A stretch of 64,000 bases of DNA from the NCBI GenBank assembly GCA_036924085.1, contig JAVGWX010000008.1, positions 53,753,314-53,817,313 on the forward strand, read 5' to 3'. The notes under the pieces were generated by a model. It did not search any database. It had not been told where the DNA came from and saw only the letters and a list, made by a program, of their open reading frames with translations. Below, in pieces: positions 48,110-60,084 of this stretch (position 1 is the stretch's first letter; every line of letters begins with the position of its first letter). Made by a program: the position numbers and the translations under genes. The DNA comes from Ariolimax columbianus (Eukaryota; Mollusca; Gastropoda; Stylommatophora; Arionidae).

Positions 48110-49200
48110 TTTTTGCGTTCTGTTTCGTATGCCCGTTTTATGCAACCAGGTCGGCAGCCTCCATGAAGTGACACGTCAGTCGCAGGTCCTCAATGGTTCC
48201 CCACAGTTTGTCTTGAATGTTTTTTTTCCTGAGGCCAGGTCTTTTCAAGGGAGCACCAACATGTTTGCAGAATGTGTTCTGGAGTCTGGGGGTCCTCTCT
48301 GACATGTGCATTGTGCAGTCTGTGCTGGTTTTATTTTATGCATGTGTACATTCAGTCTGCAATGCCCTGTTCTGAGACGGAAAATTGAGGTGTACTGTTT
48401 CCTATTCGGTCTATTGATTGGGTCATGTGGATATTTGCTGTTTGTTCCCGCTATCCATTGTTGTTTATAGTTTGTTTTGGATGTGTGCCTTGACTTCTGG
48501 CAGTGCCACTGGGTGGGTTAATTGTTCTCTTTGTCTTCCCTCCCTGGCTAGCCTGTCCGCCCATTCATTCCCAGGTATGCCGCAGTGAGCTGGAATCCAC
48601 TAGCAGGTCATTTTATTGTGGGCTGAGAGTTTATTTAGCTGACATATCAGTTCCCTTTCAATACTATCTCGTGGTTCTCTTTGTATGGCCTTAAAAATGC
48701 CCATGCAGTCACACAAAAACACTATTATGTTATCCTTTACCCCCTTTTCATCCAATAGTTTGTCTGCTTCAAGTATTACCTGTTCTTAGATTTGTCAATG
48801 GCTCCCCGGCAGCACTTACTTTTTCTATAATGGTTCCATCCTTTAAAATTATGATGAGTCCCGCCCCTCCTTTCCTCAATGCTTCCTCTGATGATCCATC
48901 TGTGAAGACATGCATCCACATGGGTTGAGGATAGGCGTCTCCAGTATGCTTTAGGGTTTTTCTCTCAATGCATGGTCTGATTCTTCCACCTTTCTATCGA
49001 TACCTGGTATTTTCACTTCCACCGTGAAGTTGGGCTGTTGGTCTATATTTTCATAAACCTGTATTATTTCCCATATCGTTGGACATTTTGATATGATGTC
49101 ACTGTTCCTTGCTGTAAGGGCTTTTGATATATGTTTGAAGCTTGTTCTTTTCATGCAATTTTTTGTTAATTTATTGAATTTTCCCTGCATTGGATGTTTA
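48110..49200 (-). mobile_element. RNase H-type LINE remnant, second family
   Basis: On the minus strand: QPMWMHVFTDGSSEEALRKG, GAGLIIILKDGTIIEKVSAA, a decayed HTWE*MGGQAS (the usual C/H.GI.GNE.AD.LA), then CIK, HNAH, REDPQTPEHILQTC. This gives the RNase H start (DGS), its end and the C-terminal cysteine/histidine tail in order. Frequent stops. It differs in sequence from the family at 59338. Confidence 0.78.
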
Positions 49201-49577
49201 TTTATGCGCTTGTATTTTTCTGTCAGGCTTAGTATTCATACTTCTCTGCGCTCACGTGCATATAAAAGGAAATTGCAATGTGATTTATTTATCCGTACCT
49301 GTATTGAAGCATAAACAAAGATCTTCAAATGAAATGTACTTTCTTCTATCGCATCCCATCTTATGTTGTGTTTAATTAAATCATGCAAGAAGTTTAGGAA
49401 CATAATGACTCAAATGCAGAAATTCCACCCCTCCCTCTACCACCTTCCATACTATTTTTGGCATCCGCTACGTTTCATTTCATAAAACACAGCAGTGGAT
49501 TGAAAAAAACAGGTTGACTTGTGAAGAAGAGAAGATGACCCAAAAAAGGAACTTTGTACCCCCTGAGAAAATTCCTC

Positions 49578-50730
49578 TATAACTTAACTTTACTTATCGT
49601 CTTTATACTGCCTTAGATGATGCTGCAGTCTGTATACAACCACTTTCTTTTACATTCCCTTGATCTAAAAACTATGTTCATCCAATGTATTTTTGAATGC
49701 ATTAATTGACCCAGCCTCCACTATTTCCTGTGGCAATGCATTTCAAGTATGTATCACTCTCTGACTAAAAAAATATTTTCTAGTATCTAATCTGACCTTT
49801 CTTTAATTAATGTTTATCTGTGCTCTCTTGTTCTTGTAGACGGTTGTACTTTGAAAAACGTGTTAAAATCTTATTGATCATTTCCCTTGATTATCTTATA
49901 AGCCTGTATTTACCTCTAATTATTCATTTTTCTAGACACTAAAGTGCGAGTTTTTCTGAGTTTATCCTCATATCTATAATTCTGGAATTCCACTATCAGT
50001 TTTGTCGCTAATATTTTTGTATGATTTCCGGCATGTTCATATCTCCTCTACGAGGAGGACTACACATCTGAACACTGTACTCCAATCTAGGTCTCACCAA
50101 TGCTGTATATAGTTGGACTATCACTGCATTGCTCATGTTTAATATTTCTTTTTATTATACCTAACATTGCATTTGTCTTTTTCCACTGCTACCTGGACTT
50201 GCTCACTGACCTTACCTGTATGATCTGTAATAACCCCTGGGTTCCTTTCCTTTTTTATCTTTCCAATATTGTTCTCTTCCATTATGTAATTATGTTCCAT
50301 ATTGAATCTACGCATGCGGATGACGGTACATTTATCTACATTAAACTCCATTTGCCAGCTTTCGGATAATTCCTGAATTTAATATAAATCCGACCTTACT
50401 ATACCAAATACCAAACTCTACTTTAGATAAGACACTTCTGTATAGTTTTGTATCATCCGATAGCATTGTCCAAATCGTTTATACGATTGCTCGGATATTT
50501 CAAGAAAATATTGGTCCCTAAACCGAATCCTGTGGGACTCCACTTTTTACCTCCACTCAGAGTACTCATTATTAACGTCTGGTCTCTGCCTTCGTCCCAT
50601 TTACCAATTTTCTATCCATTTGACTCTCGGGTGCGCTATGATATAAATGAACTGATGAAATGAGATTATGAACTTTGCTAGAGACATAATTACTTTTCGA
50701 CTTGACTGAACGCCTTGGCGGGAATGTTGT
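49578..50730 (-). mobile_element. CR1-type LINE remnant, RT C-terminus to 3' tail
   Basis: It is the inverted counterpart of 31250-32350. Minus-strand text includes KAFSQVEK near 50700, SGGKKWSPTGFG, MEFNVDKCTVIRMRRFNMEH, NNIGKIKKERNPGVITDHTG, KVSEQVQVAVEK, and the 3' CTGTATACAACC and AACTTAACTTTA-like end at 49578. Many frameshifts show it is older than the 30770 copy. Confidence 0.88.
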
Positions 50731-51495
50731 AATTCACACAATATTTGTAGTGTCCATTGATAGTTTACGGCTTGTAAGGTCGTTGCTTTGAGATTTCTAA
50801 GTCTGTGCAGCTACTAACGTGGCGATAACCTGATATAGGTTAGAGCACGTGAGTGAGATCAGACTAGTCTTGGCTTTATAGCAGAGGCTTATCTACGGTA
50901 AATAGCGAATATGGCAAGTTCAGAAATTGATCTAATTTCCAAACATCCGACATCCATCTTTTCGATAACTTAGCCATATTATAGCCTCAAAAATACAAGC
51001 CCAGCTTGTTAATAACAAACTAAGGCCCTACCTGATAATCACAACTGCGTCTTCCAAGCTCTCAATGACGTAAATTGCTCTATGATGTGGTACAAATAAA
51101 TTTGGTTCAGTTTCTTACCTGTCTACACTCAACAGAACAAGGTCACAGAGTGGTGTGGCTTGACTGGTGAGGGCTTTCAAATATGGAACTATTAGTTTTA
51201 ACAAGGTGAATTATCTCTCACAGCTGACGATGGAAATTGATGGGGAAAGCATTATCTTTCTAGCAATGCGAAGATTTGAGAAGAGGCTCTCATCTCCGTA
51301 TTGTAAAAGAAATTCGAGACAGTTTTCAAGTTGCCCGACTTGATAACGTCAGCGGAGCAACAATCCACCAACTTTAAAGAGATTTTCTCACTTCTTCATT
51401 AGGTCGTTACTGTGCACCGTGACTAGGTTCGTCGACACTGAGCACCCAAACTTGAGGCGGAATAAAGAGACCAACAGGAAGAATATGAGCCACAA
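50731..51495. other. Non-coding stretch, nothing recognised
   Basis: No element found. Confidence 0.5.
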
Positions 51496-51500
51496 AATGA

Positions 51501-51895
51501 CAGCATAGACAAACTTGGCAGAGATGGGCAGACATAGATTTTCAGCCTCAGAACGGCACATTGCAGACTCAAGGCCCACCTCCACAGAATGAGTTTCAGC
51601 ATAGACAAACTTGGCAGAGATGGGCAGACATAGATTTTCACCCTCAGAACGGGACATTGCAGACTCAAGGCCCACCTCCACAGAATGAGTTTCAGCATAG
51701 ACAAACTTGGCAGAGATGGGCAGACATAGATTTTCAGCCTCAGAACGGGACATTGCAGACTCAAGGCCCACCTCCACAGAATGAGTTTCAGCATAGACAA
51801 ACTTGGCAGAGAGGGGCAGACATAGATTTTCAGCCTCAGAACGGGACATTGCAGACTCAAGGCCCACTTCCACAAAATGAGTTTCAGAGACACGG
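51501..51895. repeat. 96-bp tandem repeat, 4 units, open on both strands
   Basis: The unit begins CAGCATAGACAAACTTGGCA at 51501, 51597, 51693 and 51789. At 96 bp (32 codons) it keeps frame. On plus it reads QNEFQHRQTWQRWADIDFQP repeated (open 51561-52025). On minus it reads ETHSVEVGLESAMSRSEAEN repeated (open 51388-51924), with a hydrophobic end WLIFFLLVSLF. Units differ by only a few bases. Not recognised. It may be a plain minisatellite or a degraded exon. Confidence 0.9.
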
Positions 51896-51929
51896 CCACC
51901 TGCGATTGTGGAGATCCCAAGCAAACACC

Positions 51930-53975
51930 AGAATTATATCCTGCAGGGCTGTCCTACTATTACATATCAAAATAGGCAGTCTGGCCGAGGTCTCCTTCGT
52001 GAACCTCACCGGACCAGAAGCATAGTTTATCAAAAGGGCCTAGCACCTTGCATTAATGAGATAAGGGAAATATCAGGTGTGTAAACACAAGCGCTTCTAG
52101 TAACCGTTCAATGTGGATCCTTTAAAGGTGTACAAATGATTTTGAATTTAGAAAATAACTATCCTTTACGGTAAATGTAAAATAAGCTACAACCACAATC
52201 CTAACTCTAGCCGAAACCTTTACTCCGACACAAAATTCACAAGAGCGCACAAGGAAATTCTCCCTACCTAGTATAATTTTGAAACCAAGCCTACAGCAAA
52301 CAGGAGCATAGGCGTGTTATTAATTGACAACTGGGGGAAAAGTCAAAAAGTTGGTAACAACCATGGCTTAAGACGAAATAAGCCGAAATGCTTAGGACGC
52401 TTCCTTTAGTTATATAGTTGTATCTCTTTGTTGTGAACAGACAATTTTATTAGAAGAACAATGAAACAAACGGTATAACAAGGCCGAAGAAAATGAAACT
52501 TATTAAAAGTTCACTCTTTTTGCTCACAATTATCTAAATACTTGGTCGTGTCGCAACTACACCCCCCCCCCCCCCCCCCAATTAAACGGCCGGACCCCGT
52601 AGCAGGACTGTGGCTGCTACCAGGGGAGTTACGCCACTGACTTCTTTTCTACAATGTCAACGACCAAACTGTTGATCTTGCGTCACAATGACCTAGGCCA
52701 AGAGTTGTCAACGTCAACAGCCGTGCCCATAATTGTGCCACTGTGTCAAATAATCATTATCCTATATCTTTCTCCTCCCTTATTAATGAAAATACGAGTT
52801 TACAGAGGTGTCACCATATATTTGTTAATAAAATTGATATTTGCATTATTTGTCTGTGAAAAATGTTGAAGGTTTCAAAAACTAGGGAAGGGACATTTTT
52901 AAATGTCTTGAAAGAAGCTAATTATCAAATCATGAACAGCCATGTAATATCATTTTAGCAGCATCGGGTGCATGCACGTTTCAATTATAAATAGCCAAAT
53001 TATTACGAACTGCTTTAAATAATAGTTTACTAATTATTTTCTTCCCATAGATTCTACGATTAAGCGTGAGAAAAAAAGGGAAAATTATAGCTTTGTCAAG
53101 TCTAGGTTTGTGATGGAAATATGGGATTTCATGTAGCACAACTACATTGACTCTTGTATAGACTTAGACCACTGTGGTTAACGGCATTTATTTTACTGCA
53201 AAGTTAACTAATACTTTATTTGAAAACGCCTATTGAAACATAAGGTATTTCGATCAGTGGGATATTTGTTTTACTTTGAATCGGTGCTGATAATAGCTGC
53301 GAGTGACGATTTCTTACTCTTTTCTCTTCAAACATGTGTCCTCGTGCTCGTGACAGAAGTTAGTCGTCAGTTCAGATCAGTTGCTACATGCACATCGAAG
53401 GTCAGCTGTAATAAACCTCCACCTGTCACTGTTTCTTGTCTAATGTGGCGAGCCTTTATCATGTCTTACTCTTGCCGTTACCTTGTATTTTATTTTCAGT
53501 CAAGCATCTGGCCCAACCGGTCGCTTAGACAGACTGGGTCTACTATCAGATAAGTTGACAATTTTTTCCTTTATATGTTGATTTGTTAGTTCAGTATTGT
53601 TGTCATTGATGAAGGCCTATTGGTCGTAACGTAGGTTTTGTTTGTGGTCTCGTCTTGGTGCGGTATCTGACCATATCCATTTAAAAATGTTGATTAAACT
53701 CAAACTTAATCAACTTTTACATTTTTTTCATGTTTTTTTCCCCTTGTATCTTATCGTGATGTCTTCCTCTGGTGCATTTGCTCTCTACTTTTAATCTCAG
53801 TACAGTGTTAAAATAAGATGTTATATTTTTAATATGGTCAAATTGTTGTAACGGTCAGAATTTGGTTTTTGTCCAACAATTCTATTTTTACCCTCAAACT
53901 TCTTCAGTAACTCCTGAATGTTTTCTTCTCTGTCTAACAAATGCGACCAATTCGTTTGTGTGTCCACATTTTAAA
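51930..53975. other. Non-coding stretch, nothing recognised
   Basis: Contains a poly-C run at 52562-52580. The 106-codon frame at 53233-53553 has no recognisable domain or composition signal. Confidence 0.5.
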
Positions 53976-53979
53976 TGTT

Positions 53980-54765
53980 TCAATTCTTCTCTTCAATTGT
54001 TTCGCCGTTGCCCATGCTTCTACACTGTACAGTAATAAAGACTATACATGACACTTTATAATTCTCCGTTACAATCGATGTGCCATTTGTTATACACAAA
54101 ACAATACAACATAATTTCAGTAGTATTTCCGAGATAACGCGGCGTCCATGTCGCGTCGAAATATAGTGCCTGCTGATATTGTAGATTCGATCTGTGATCG
54201 TGATCCCGAGCACACGCCATTTGAACGCTCGCGGCTTGTCTTCATCTGCTCTGCGTAAATCCTACACCTCACATCCGTAGATCATAGCTGGCATGACCGC
54301 GAAATTGGAAACGTGCGCCCATCCCATGGTGTCTTGCAGCTGCAGGAGTTTGGGCTTTATGGTATTGAAGCTAGACCAGGCTGCAGCTCTTCCTCTGGAG
54401 ATTGCCTAGTCTAGGGTGTGGGTGGCATTTATTTCCTACCCCAAGTATATGTAGGCGCTGACATTTCCCAGCTTCATCTCGCATTTGCGGCAGTTTACAT
54501 TTTGGAAACATTTGGGGTTTTTTGTGTTCATCCGTAGTCCGATTTCTCTGCTGACCTCAGCCAGTTCGTTCAGGGTGTGTTGGGCCTCCTCGATGGTGTG
54601 GCTGATGAGCACAATGTCATCCGCAAAGCGTAGGTGGGTGAACCTTTCTCCATCTATATGTATGCCTCTGTCGGCCCGACTCAACTGTTGGAAGATGTCC
54701 TCAAACGCTGCTGTAAAGAGATCGAAACCCGTGTTACATACAACCGTAGGCCAGGTGACGGGCAA
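53980..54765 (-). mobile_element. RTE-type LINE remnant, RT palm to thumb
   Basis: The minus strand reads GFDLFTAAFEDIFQQLSRAD, RFTHLRFADDIVLISHTIEE, AQHTLNELAEVSREIGLRMN and SAYIYLG, then after a stop EINATHTLD, AISRGRAAAWSSFNTIKPKL, NFAVMPAMIYGCEV and MLGITITDRI. FADD is intact. The AISRRRAAAW.SFN..K and MLG....DRI blocks point to an RTE-1-like element. Inactivated by stops. Confidence 0.88.
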
Positions 54766-54771
54766 GGCGGG

Positions 54772-55222
54772 AGCAGACCTTATGCACAGAACTTATCAAT
54801 CAGAAAGTAAGACGCAAGTTTCAAAAGATAGAGTTAAAGAAGTAAGAACACAGATCAGAGCTCTCAAAAAAGACCGTGGCACAGGCACTCCAACAGAGTG
54901 CATGACAGTGAAGTTCTTCCTACAGGAGCTAGAAGACTAAATTAAGAAACTAAAGGAGAGAAAGGTACCACGGGCAGATGGTATCACAAATGAATTCCTT
55001 AAACACCTTGATCTCATGAGTAAGAGGTTTCTCCTTGGAATATTTAACCAAAGCTGGCATGATGGTATTGTTCCGGCACTCTGGAAGGAGGCCTACATTC
55101 AGCCTATTCCTAGAAAAGACCAACACGATCCTAAAAACTACAGGCCCATCAGTGTAAAGTGCTTTGGAGAAATTGTATCGCCCGGTCGTACTCCTCTTAC
55201 CAGTGTAATATGTATTGGATGA
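54772..55222 (+). mobile_element. LINE RT N-terminal (fingers) fragment
   Basis: Reads VRTQIRALKKDRGTGTP, KLKERKVPRADGITNEFLKH, LLGIFNQSWHDGIVPALWKE and AYIQPIPRKDQHDPKNYRPI. This is the K.PG.DGI..E.LK, W..G..P..WK.A...P..K....P..YRPIS fingers region. It abuts the minus-strand RTE copy head to head at 54765/54772. It comes from a different element. Confidence 0.88.
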
Positions 55223-55530
55223 AGGTAGAGTAATACCCGTACTGCGTATTTTACTTTTACTTCGATCATCTTCGTGTACTTTTCGGCAACATCCTGGCCC
55301 CTTAGGCTATTTGTTTGGGTATCAATATTTGTCTCGTGTTGGTTGAAAACAGTTTTTGACATTCCTATTCTCTTCCTGATTCTATCTCGCAACTTCCATT
55401 CTCTGTTACTAGATCTCCAAGATAGAAGATCTTAACATTTGATCGTTTATCAATAATGTGTATTTATTATCTACGCTGCTAATCATCATTGTTTCAGTTT
55501 TCTGTGTTAATGTCCAGTCTATGATTTAGA
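55140..55530 (-). mobile_element. RTE-like LINE remnant, thumb region
   Basis: The minus strand reads LTQKTETMMIS (the usual LN..KT..M), YTLLINDQMLRSSILEI, RDRIRKRIGMSKTVFNQHET and KVKYAVRVLLY. It overlaps the end of the plus-strand fragment at 54772-55222 and belongs to the same orientation as 55780-56740. It may be the 3' part of that element. Confidence 0.72.
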
Positions 55531-55779
55531 CATGTTAATTGATTCATTATTTCGTAGCTCTCTTTAGATAGAAGCACGACACTGCTCACATATATGATAT
55601 TTATTGACACTCAAACAATGAGTGCTGGCATTTATTTTCTATGTTTAAAAATATTTTCTATGTAGATATTAAGTTATTGCTACTACGCCATTATATTATA
55701 TACTATCAGTTCAACAAAACAATTTTGAATTAGTTCCTTGTTTTTAATTGAATGTTGCAGAATCTGACTCTTTGCGTCA

Positions 55780-56740
55780 GCAGTGTCGCGTCATCATCAT
55801 CTACTACGAGTGATGAATGATGTGATTGAAGACCAGTGCATCATGAACCCGTATTTGGCTGTTCTTGTCTGCATATTTCTGACTCTCATCTGCTTTGTTA
55901 TTGAGACAGACATCTTGCATTCTTCTAAGCTAGTCCTGGACTGTCTTTTTGAGACGGTTTCATTTTGGTGGATTCTGTACATTCGGTGTTTTTCAGCCAT
56001 CAGAGTCTGGATACCGTCATCATTCTCGACAATCCAGTAGGAATTCTTCATCGTTGTCTGAACCAGAATCTCTGAACCGGAAGATTACACAAACTTTACG
56101 AATGGTCTATTGTTCCTTTACTGTAAATCGACAAAACTGTTCATCATTTAGTCGACTGTTCAAAGTTCTTGAAAAACTGTCAGCGATTGATCTACTTTGC
56201 AGCCTTGAAATGCTAGGTTTCCAGTAGGTCTCTGACTCTATTGGATCTATATAGATGCCAAATATAGACACAATCAGTCCATGGTCGTTCCAGCATTCAG
56301 AACCACAGATGGGCTTAGTTACCCCCAAATCACACATGTTTCATCCTTCTAGCACAGTCACTGCAAGATGCCACTAATTAGGAGGAGGATGCATGCATGA
56401 TGTTTGTTAACGAGTGTGTAGGCGAAACGTTGTGTTTGTGATAGACAGATCGTGTGGTATACAAAGCTCAATAAGCGAAGTCTGTTGCTGTTGCATTTTC
56501 CCGATGGCGTGAACTCCAATTGTTCCTCCCCAAGTTCAAGGTTCAGTCTCCATTCTAGCATCGAAGCAACCAAGGATGATACGTTTCTCGGATTTCGGAA
56601 TTGGTGAGACAAGATAATTCAGCTCATCATAGAATATGTCTCTAATATCATCTGGCTTGCTTATTGTTGAGGCATAGACTCTGATCAGAGTAGTAATCCT
56701 CTTGACGCTTATTGTGCATTGCTCAAGTATCCCTTAACCA
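55780..56740 (-). mobile_element. RTE-like LINE remnant, endonuclease and linker
   Basis: The minus strand shows the only endonuclease remnant in the window: PIPKSEKRIILGCFDARMET (the usual VLGDFNAR with D and N lost), GKCNSNRLRLLSFVYHTICL, VTKPICGSECWNDHGLIVSI (the ...D.W.DH.L....  block, catalytic DH kept). After that comes the linker ENDDGIQTLMAEKHRMYRIH and KQMRVRNMQ before the RT. Several frameshifts. Together with 55140-55530 it may be one old insertion. Confidence 0.85.
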
Positions 56741-57085
56741 TCAGAGAGCAAGACAGAGCACGCTTGTAGCAAGCTGCGACCAACAAAATACGACATTTCA
56801 CACAGTGCTGATGAAATCAAGTATGCAAACGATCAAATGTCTAGAGGCATCACAACCCCCCCCCCCCCCCCCACCCCCCCATGTCCTTCCTTGTGAAGTT
56901 TAAAAAGCTGAAGAGGTTTACACAGCATATTGCTTCAACAAAATTCTTGTTCATTTCTTTATAGAAAGAGGGCAATTATGGATGCTTCCGTCGTTCACTT
57001 GTATAAACGAAAAGGCAATCGACATTACTGCCATTACCACCATCAACAGCCGGCATAATTCTGTCTCGTCCTGCTGCACCGATTC
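56741..57085. other. Non-coding stretch with poly-C run
   Basis: C run at 56859-56880. Nothing else recognised. Confidence 0.5.
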
Positions 57086-57089
57086 ATTA

Positions 57090-57930
57090 GTCATCTTAAG
57101 AAGGGCCTACTCCCAAAGATTCAATGTGGTTTTCGAGTGGGACGGGGGACAGTTATGATATATTTGGCTTGGACATGTTGCTAACCGGGTAGGGCACAAT
57201 CTCTCCAAGGGGATGTGTTAGTCCGTTATTATTGGCCCGTGTGTACATTTCTCAGCCACACCAAAATTGGCACTGTCGGCAAACAGAGCGAAGAACGCCA
57301 GTCTCACGAAGTTCAGCCATATGCACTGGACCATGGAAACACGTCACAGGGTAACCTAAATACTATTGCAAATCATCGAAGACCAGGCCAGATTATTCGT
57401 AGAGAAAAACACCACAAAATGAACGAACTAATTAATCCAAATGGAAAACCTCGACACGTTTCCATGCACACAAATGTAAGTCGTCAACTAGTGTGAATTG
57501 CGGTCAAATACATGGCCTGGTCGCATCCATAATGGCCTAAAACACAAGAACAAGACTAGAACGAGGCCTGTTAAGCGTCATCGTGCTGTGCTGTACTCTC
57601 AGAAAAGGCAGTTCCTCGCCAGTGGAAAAGTTCAAATGTTACAGACTTTAAGAATGTCTCTGAAAAATTCAACATCGATGCTGCCTCCTGGGCGATCCCT
57701 GCACATAACCGTCCGTCCTAGCACGCGAACATAACACGTGGTTCGCAGTTTCCCTAGAGAAATTTTCTCAGAGAAAGCGAGCTGCCCGAAAGAACAGCAC
57801 GCGCCAAGAAGCTACAAACGACTCCTCACATGTATGCACGAAATGCGGCAGAGCCTGCCCTGCAAGGATAGGACTCTACGGTCATATTATATCACATCTC
57901 ACACCTTTCTTGCCACAGGATACTATTATT
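57090..57930 (+). mobile_element. LINE remnant, RT piece and C-terminal finger
   Basis: Reads KKGLLPKIQCGFRVGRGTVM (the ...QCGFR.GRGT.D box), then in another frame YIWLGHVANRVGHNLSKGMC, and near the end SSHVCTKCGRACPARIGLYG followed by HIISHT. The GFRKGRGT block sits in the middle of RT, while the LGHV and C..CGR.C.ARIGL..H blocks are at the C-terminus. A large internal deletion is therefore implied. The terminal finger is the same type as in the 41800 element. Confidence 0.82.
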
Positions 57931-58089
57931 CTTAATAATTGAATCTTATTTTATAGTTCTGTTAAGCTCAAATATGATTAAAATTAGGGGTTACCATTTT
58001 AAAAGATTAGTTTTTTTATTGCTAGCACTTGACTTTGCACTGGTTAGTTATAATTTTATACGCATTTATAATACGAAAAATATTCTAGA

Positions 58090-58650
58090 AACACGGAGTG
58101 AGTTCTGTTAAGTTGCCCTCTCCACAAAGAAGGTCAACTGAAACGCATCTCCATCATATACTACATCTTGCTCTAATGGTGCAATCGAACATACTCTTTC
58201 TAGTCCATCTTCTGATGTTATCCACCACTAATAACTAATTCTACCTCTTGGGCGACTACCTTACATATTATATTTTACTGTAGTCTTCGCAAACGGAGTG
58301 TGCCTTGTCATATGGCCAAAATATAGTAACTGTCTACCCTGATTTCTGACTGAGGTTCCCTTCCCACTTCCAACGTCTTCAGTACTTTCGCATTTGTTTT
58401 CTTTTCTTCTCACGACTTGGCTCAATTTTCTATGAATCCACACGTGGATTCTATTTTCTACCTGATTATCCATGTCTCCCCGCTATATAGTAGTGATTAT
58501 ACACAGCACTTGCCCATTCTCATGTTCAAATTCTGATGAATCTGTGTGAATGTTAGTATGTTGTTGAATACTGTCTTGGCCAAGTCTATTCTATTTCTGA
58601 TTTTCTTTTCACAGCTGCTCTGTTCCATTACTATATGTTACAGGTATGAT
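58090..58650 (-). mobile_element. RTE-like LINE remnant, 3' end
   Basis: The minus strand reads NQGRQLLYFGHMTRHTPFAK, then GSRPRGRISY. This matches the ...L.YFGH..R....  and G.R.RGR...W blocks at the end of RTE-type ORF2. Short and decayed. Confidence 0.72.
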
Positions 58651-58803
58651 CAACTCTGTACCTATTACAGTACGAGATCACGTGTTTTTTAATGCCAAGA
58701 ATCATAGTTTTTGTTTTGATGTTCAATCCAGTGGCTCAGGGTTGTCACTCAGTAAAGTAACCCAGTTTTTTAGTTGCTTATCACAAGCGATTTGAATTTC
58801 GCT

Positions 58804-58887
58804 GTATTTGAGTTATAGTGAAAAAACAACTGCGCTGGTCATCAACCACACTCTCTAGTCCCAAGCTACCTTGGACCAGTGGCAAGA
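58804..58887. repeat. 80-bp dispersed repeat, copy 1
   Basis: GGTCATCAACCACACTCTCT then AGTCCCAAGCTACCTTGGAC and CAGTGGCAAGA. It is about 90% alike to 61074-61150. Confidence 0.8.
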
Positions 58888-59337
58888 AAGTAGTAGGCCG
58901 ATTGCTTGCATATTTAACTTTAACCTGAAATCCAAAATTATTCTTGTCATTGTCGCACCATTGGTACATACTCTATCAGTTACATTCTACAGGTACTGCC
59001 TCGAACAATTATTTCCTCTTTTTTTAAATGTCCTTACCCGTTGTACATACAGCTACAACCAGACAATAGTAAATAGTAGTAGACACTGCTATTGTAACAT
59101 TGCCTGAAATATACCAATAGCTGTGTGAAGTTAGTAATGTCAGCTGATACATCTAGCTGACTTGCACATTACAAACTTTCCTTCATTCTTCCAATAAGTT
59201 GTTCGAACTGGTCATTGGCAATTTTCAAAATTCATCTACCCACAGTATCATTTCACAGTGAGTTCATTTTTAAAAAAAAACGTTTACACATTTTTGCCCG
59301 TGAATAATTTCTTCTTCTTCTTCTTCTGCGTACACAG

Positions 59338-60010
59338 TCAGACAGTAACCATTATTTTGTCGAGAAAAGCGGCGGTCATCCTGAGGCTCTCGCCACTGCC
59401 ATAGAGCTTGTCTTGCAGTTCCACTGGTAATGGCCACATCTGCTCTCTCTGATCCTCGTATGTCGGGCAGTTCTGCAGCAGATGTTCAGTGGTCATTTTA
59501 CCAGTACCGCACGGGCATTCGTCGGTACACCCTATCTTCAATTTGTTGAATAGGTGGTACCTCAGTCTGTTGTGGCCAGTGCGAAGTCTGAAGACAACTA
59601 CCTGCTCTCTTCGGTTCAACTGGTAATAGGCATCGTTTTTGGTGTAACCAGTATGTTCGGTTTCCCATTTGGTCATGTATCTGGCTTTGACTCTTCGTAC
59701 GTCATACTGGTATCTGTTTGTGGTAGTCTTGCACCTTCTTTTGCCAGTCTATCTGCCTCCTCGTTGCCTTGGATGTTGCAGTGTGACGGGACCCACTGTA
59801 CCACTACCCTTTTTGGTGCGGACTGCTGGCACAGTTTGCAGAGTGCTGCTCTTAAGTCATTAAGCTCAGTGTTTTTCTGGCTTTTTAGCGCTGTGACTAC
59901 GGCGAGAGCATCTGTCAGCAGGACTATATGGCTCTCATTTTCACTGTGTGTCACCATTTCTTCCACTGCCGCCCTCAGTGCCTCTGCCTCCGCTCTGAAA
60001 TTGCTTGTGT
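59338..60010 (-). mobile_element. RNase H-type LINE, 3' half
   Basis: The minus strand carries RNase H parts (FRAEAEALRAAVEEMVTHSE, HIVLLTDALAVVTALKSQKN, VVVQWVPSHCNIQGNEEADR, LAKEGARLP) with the E, D, H and final D positions kept. The C-terminal tail follows in the next frame: DAYYQLNRREQVVVFRLRTG, HNRLRYHLFNKLKIGCTDEC and PCGTGKMTTEHLLQNCPTY. A frameshift lies at about 59670. The first RNase H strand (DGS) is missing, so it is 5' truncated. It is close kin of 10614-10930. Confidence 0.92.
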
Positions 60011-60084
60011 ACGTGAATAATTTAAATCACTCCAATTGTCACTGGTAGCACAAGATCTTTGCCAATGCATTTGCAATTAAGTAG

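Noticed and set aside
53233..53553. 106-codon plus-strand frame
   Set aside because: No similarity I can recognise and no splice or promoter context.
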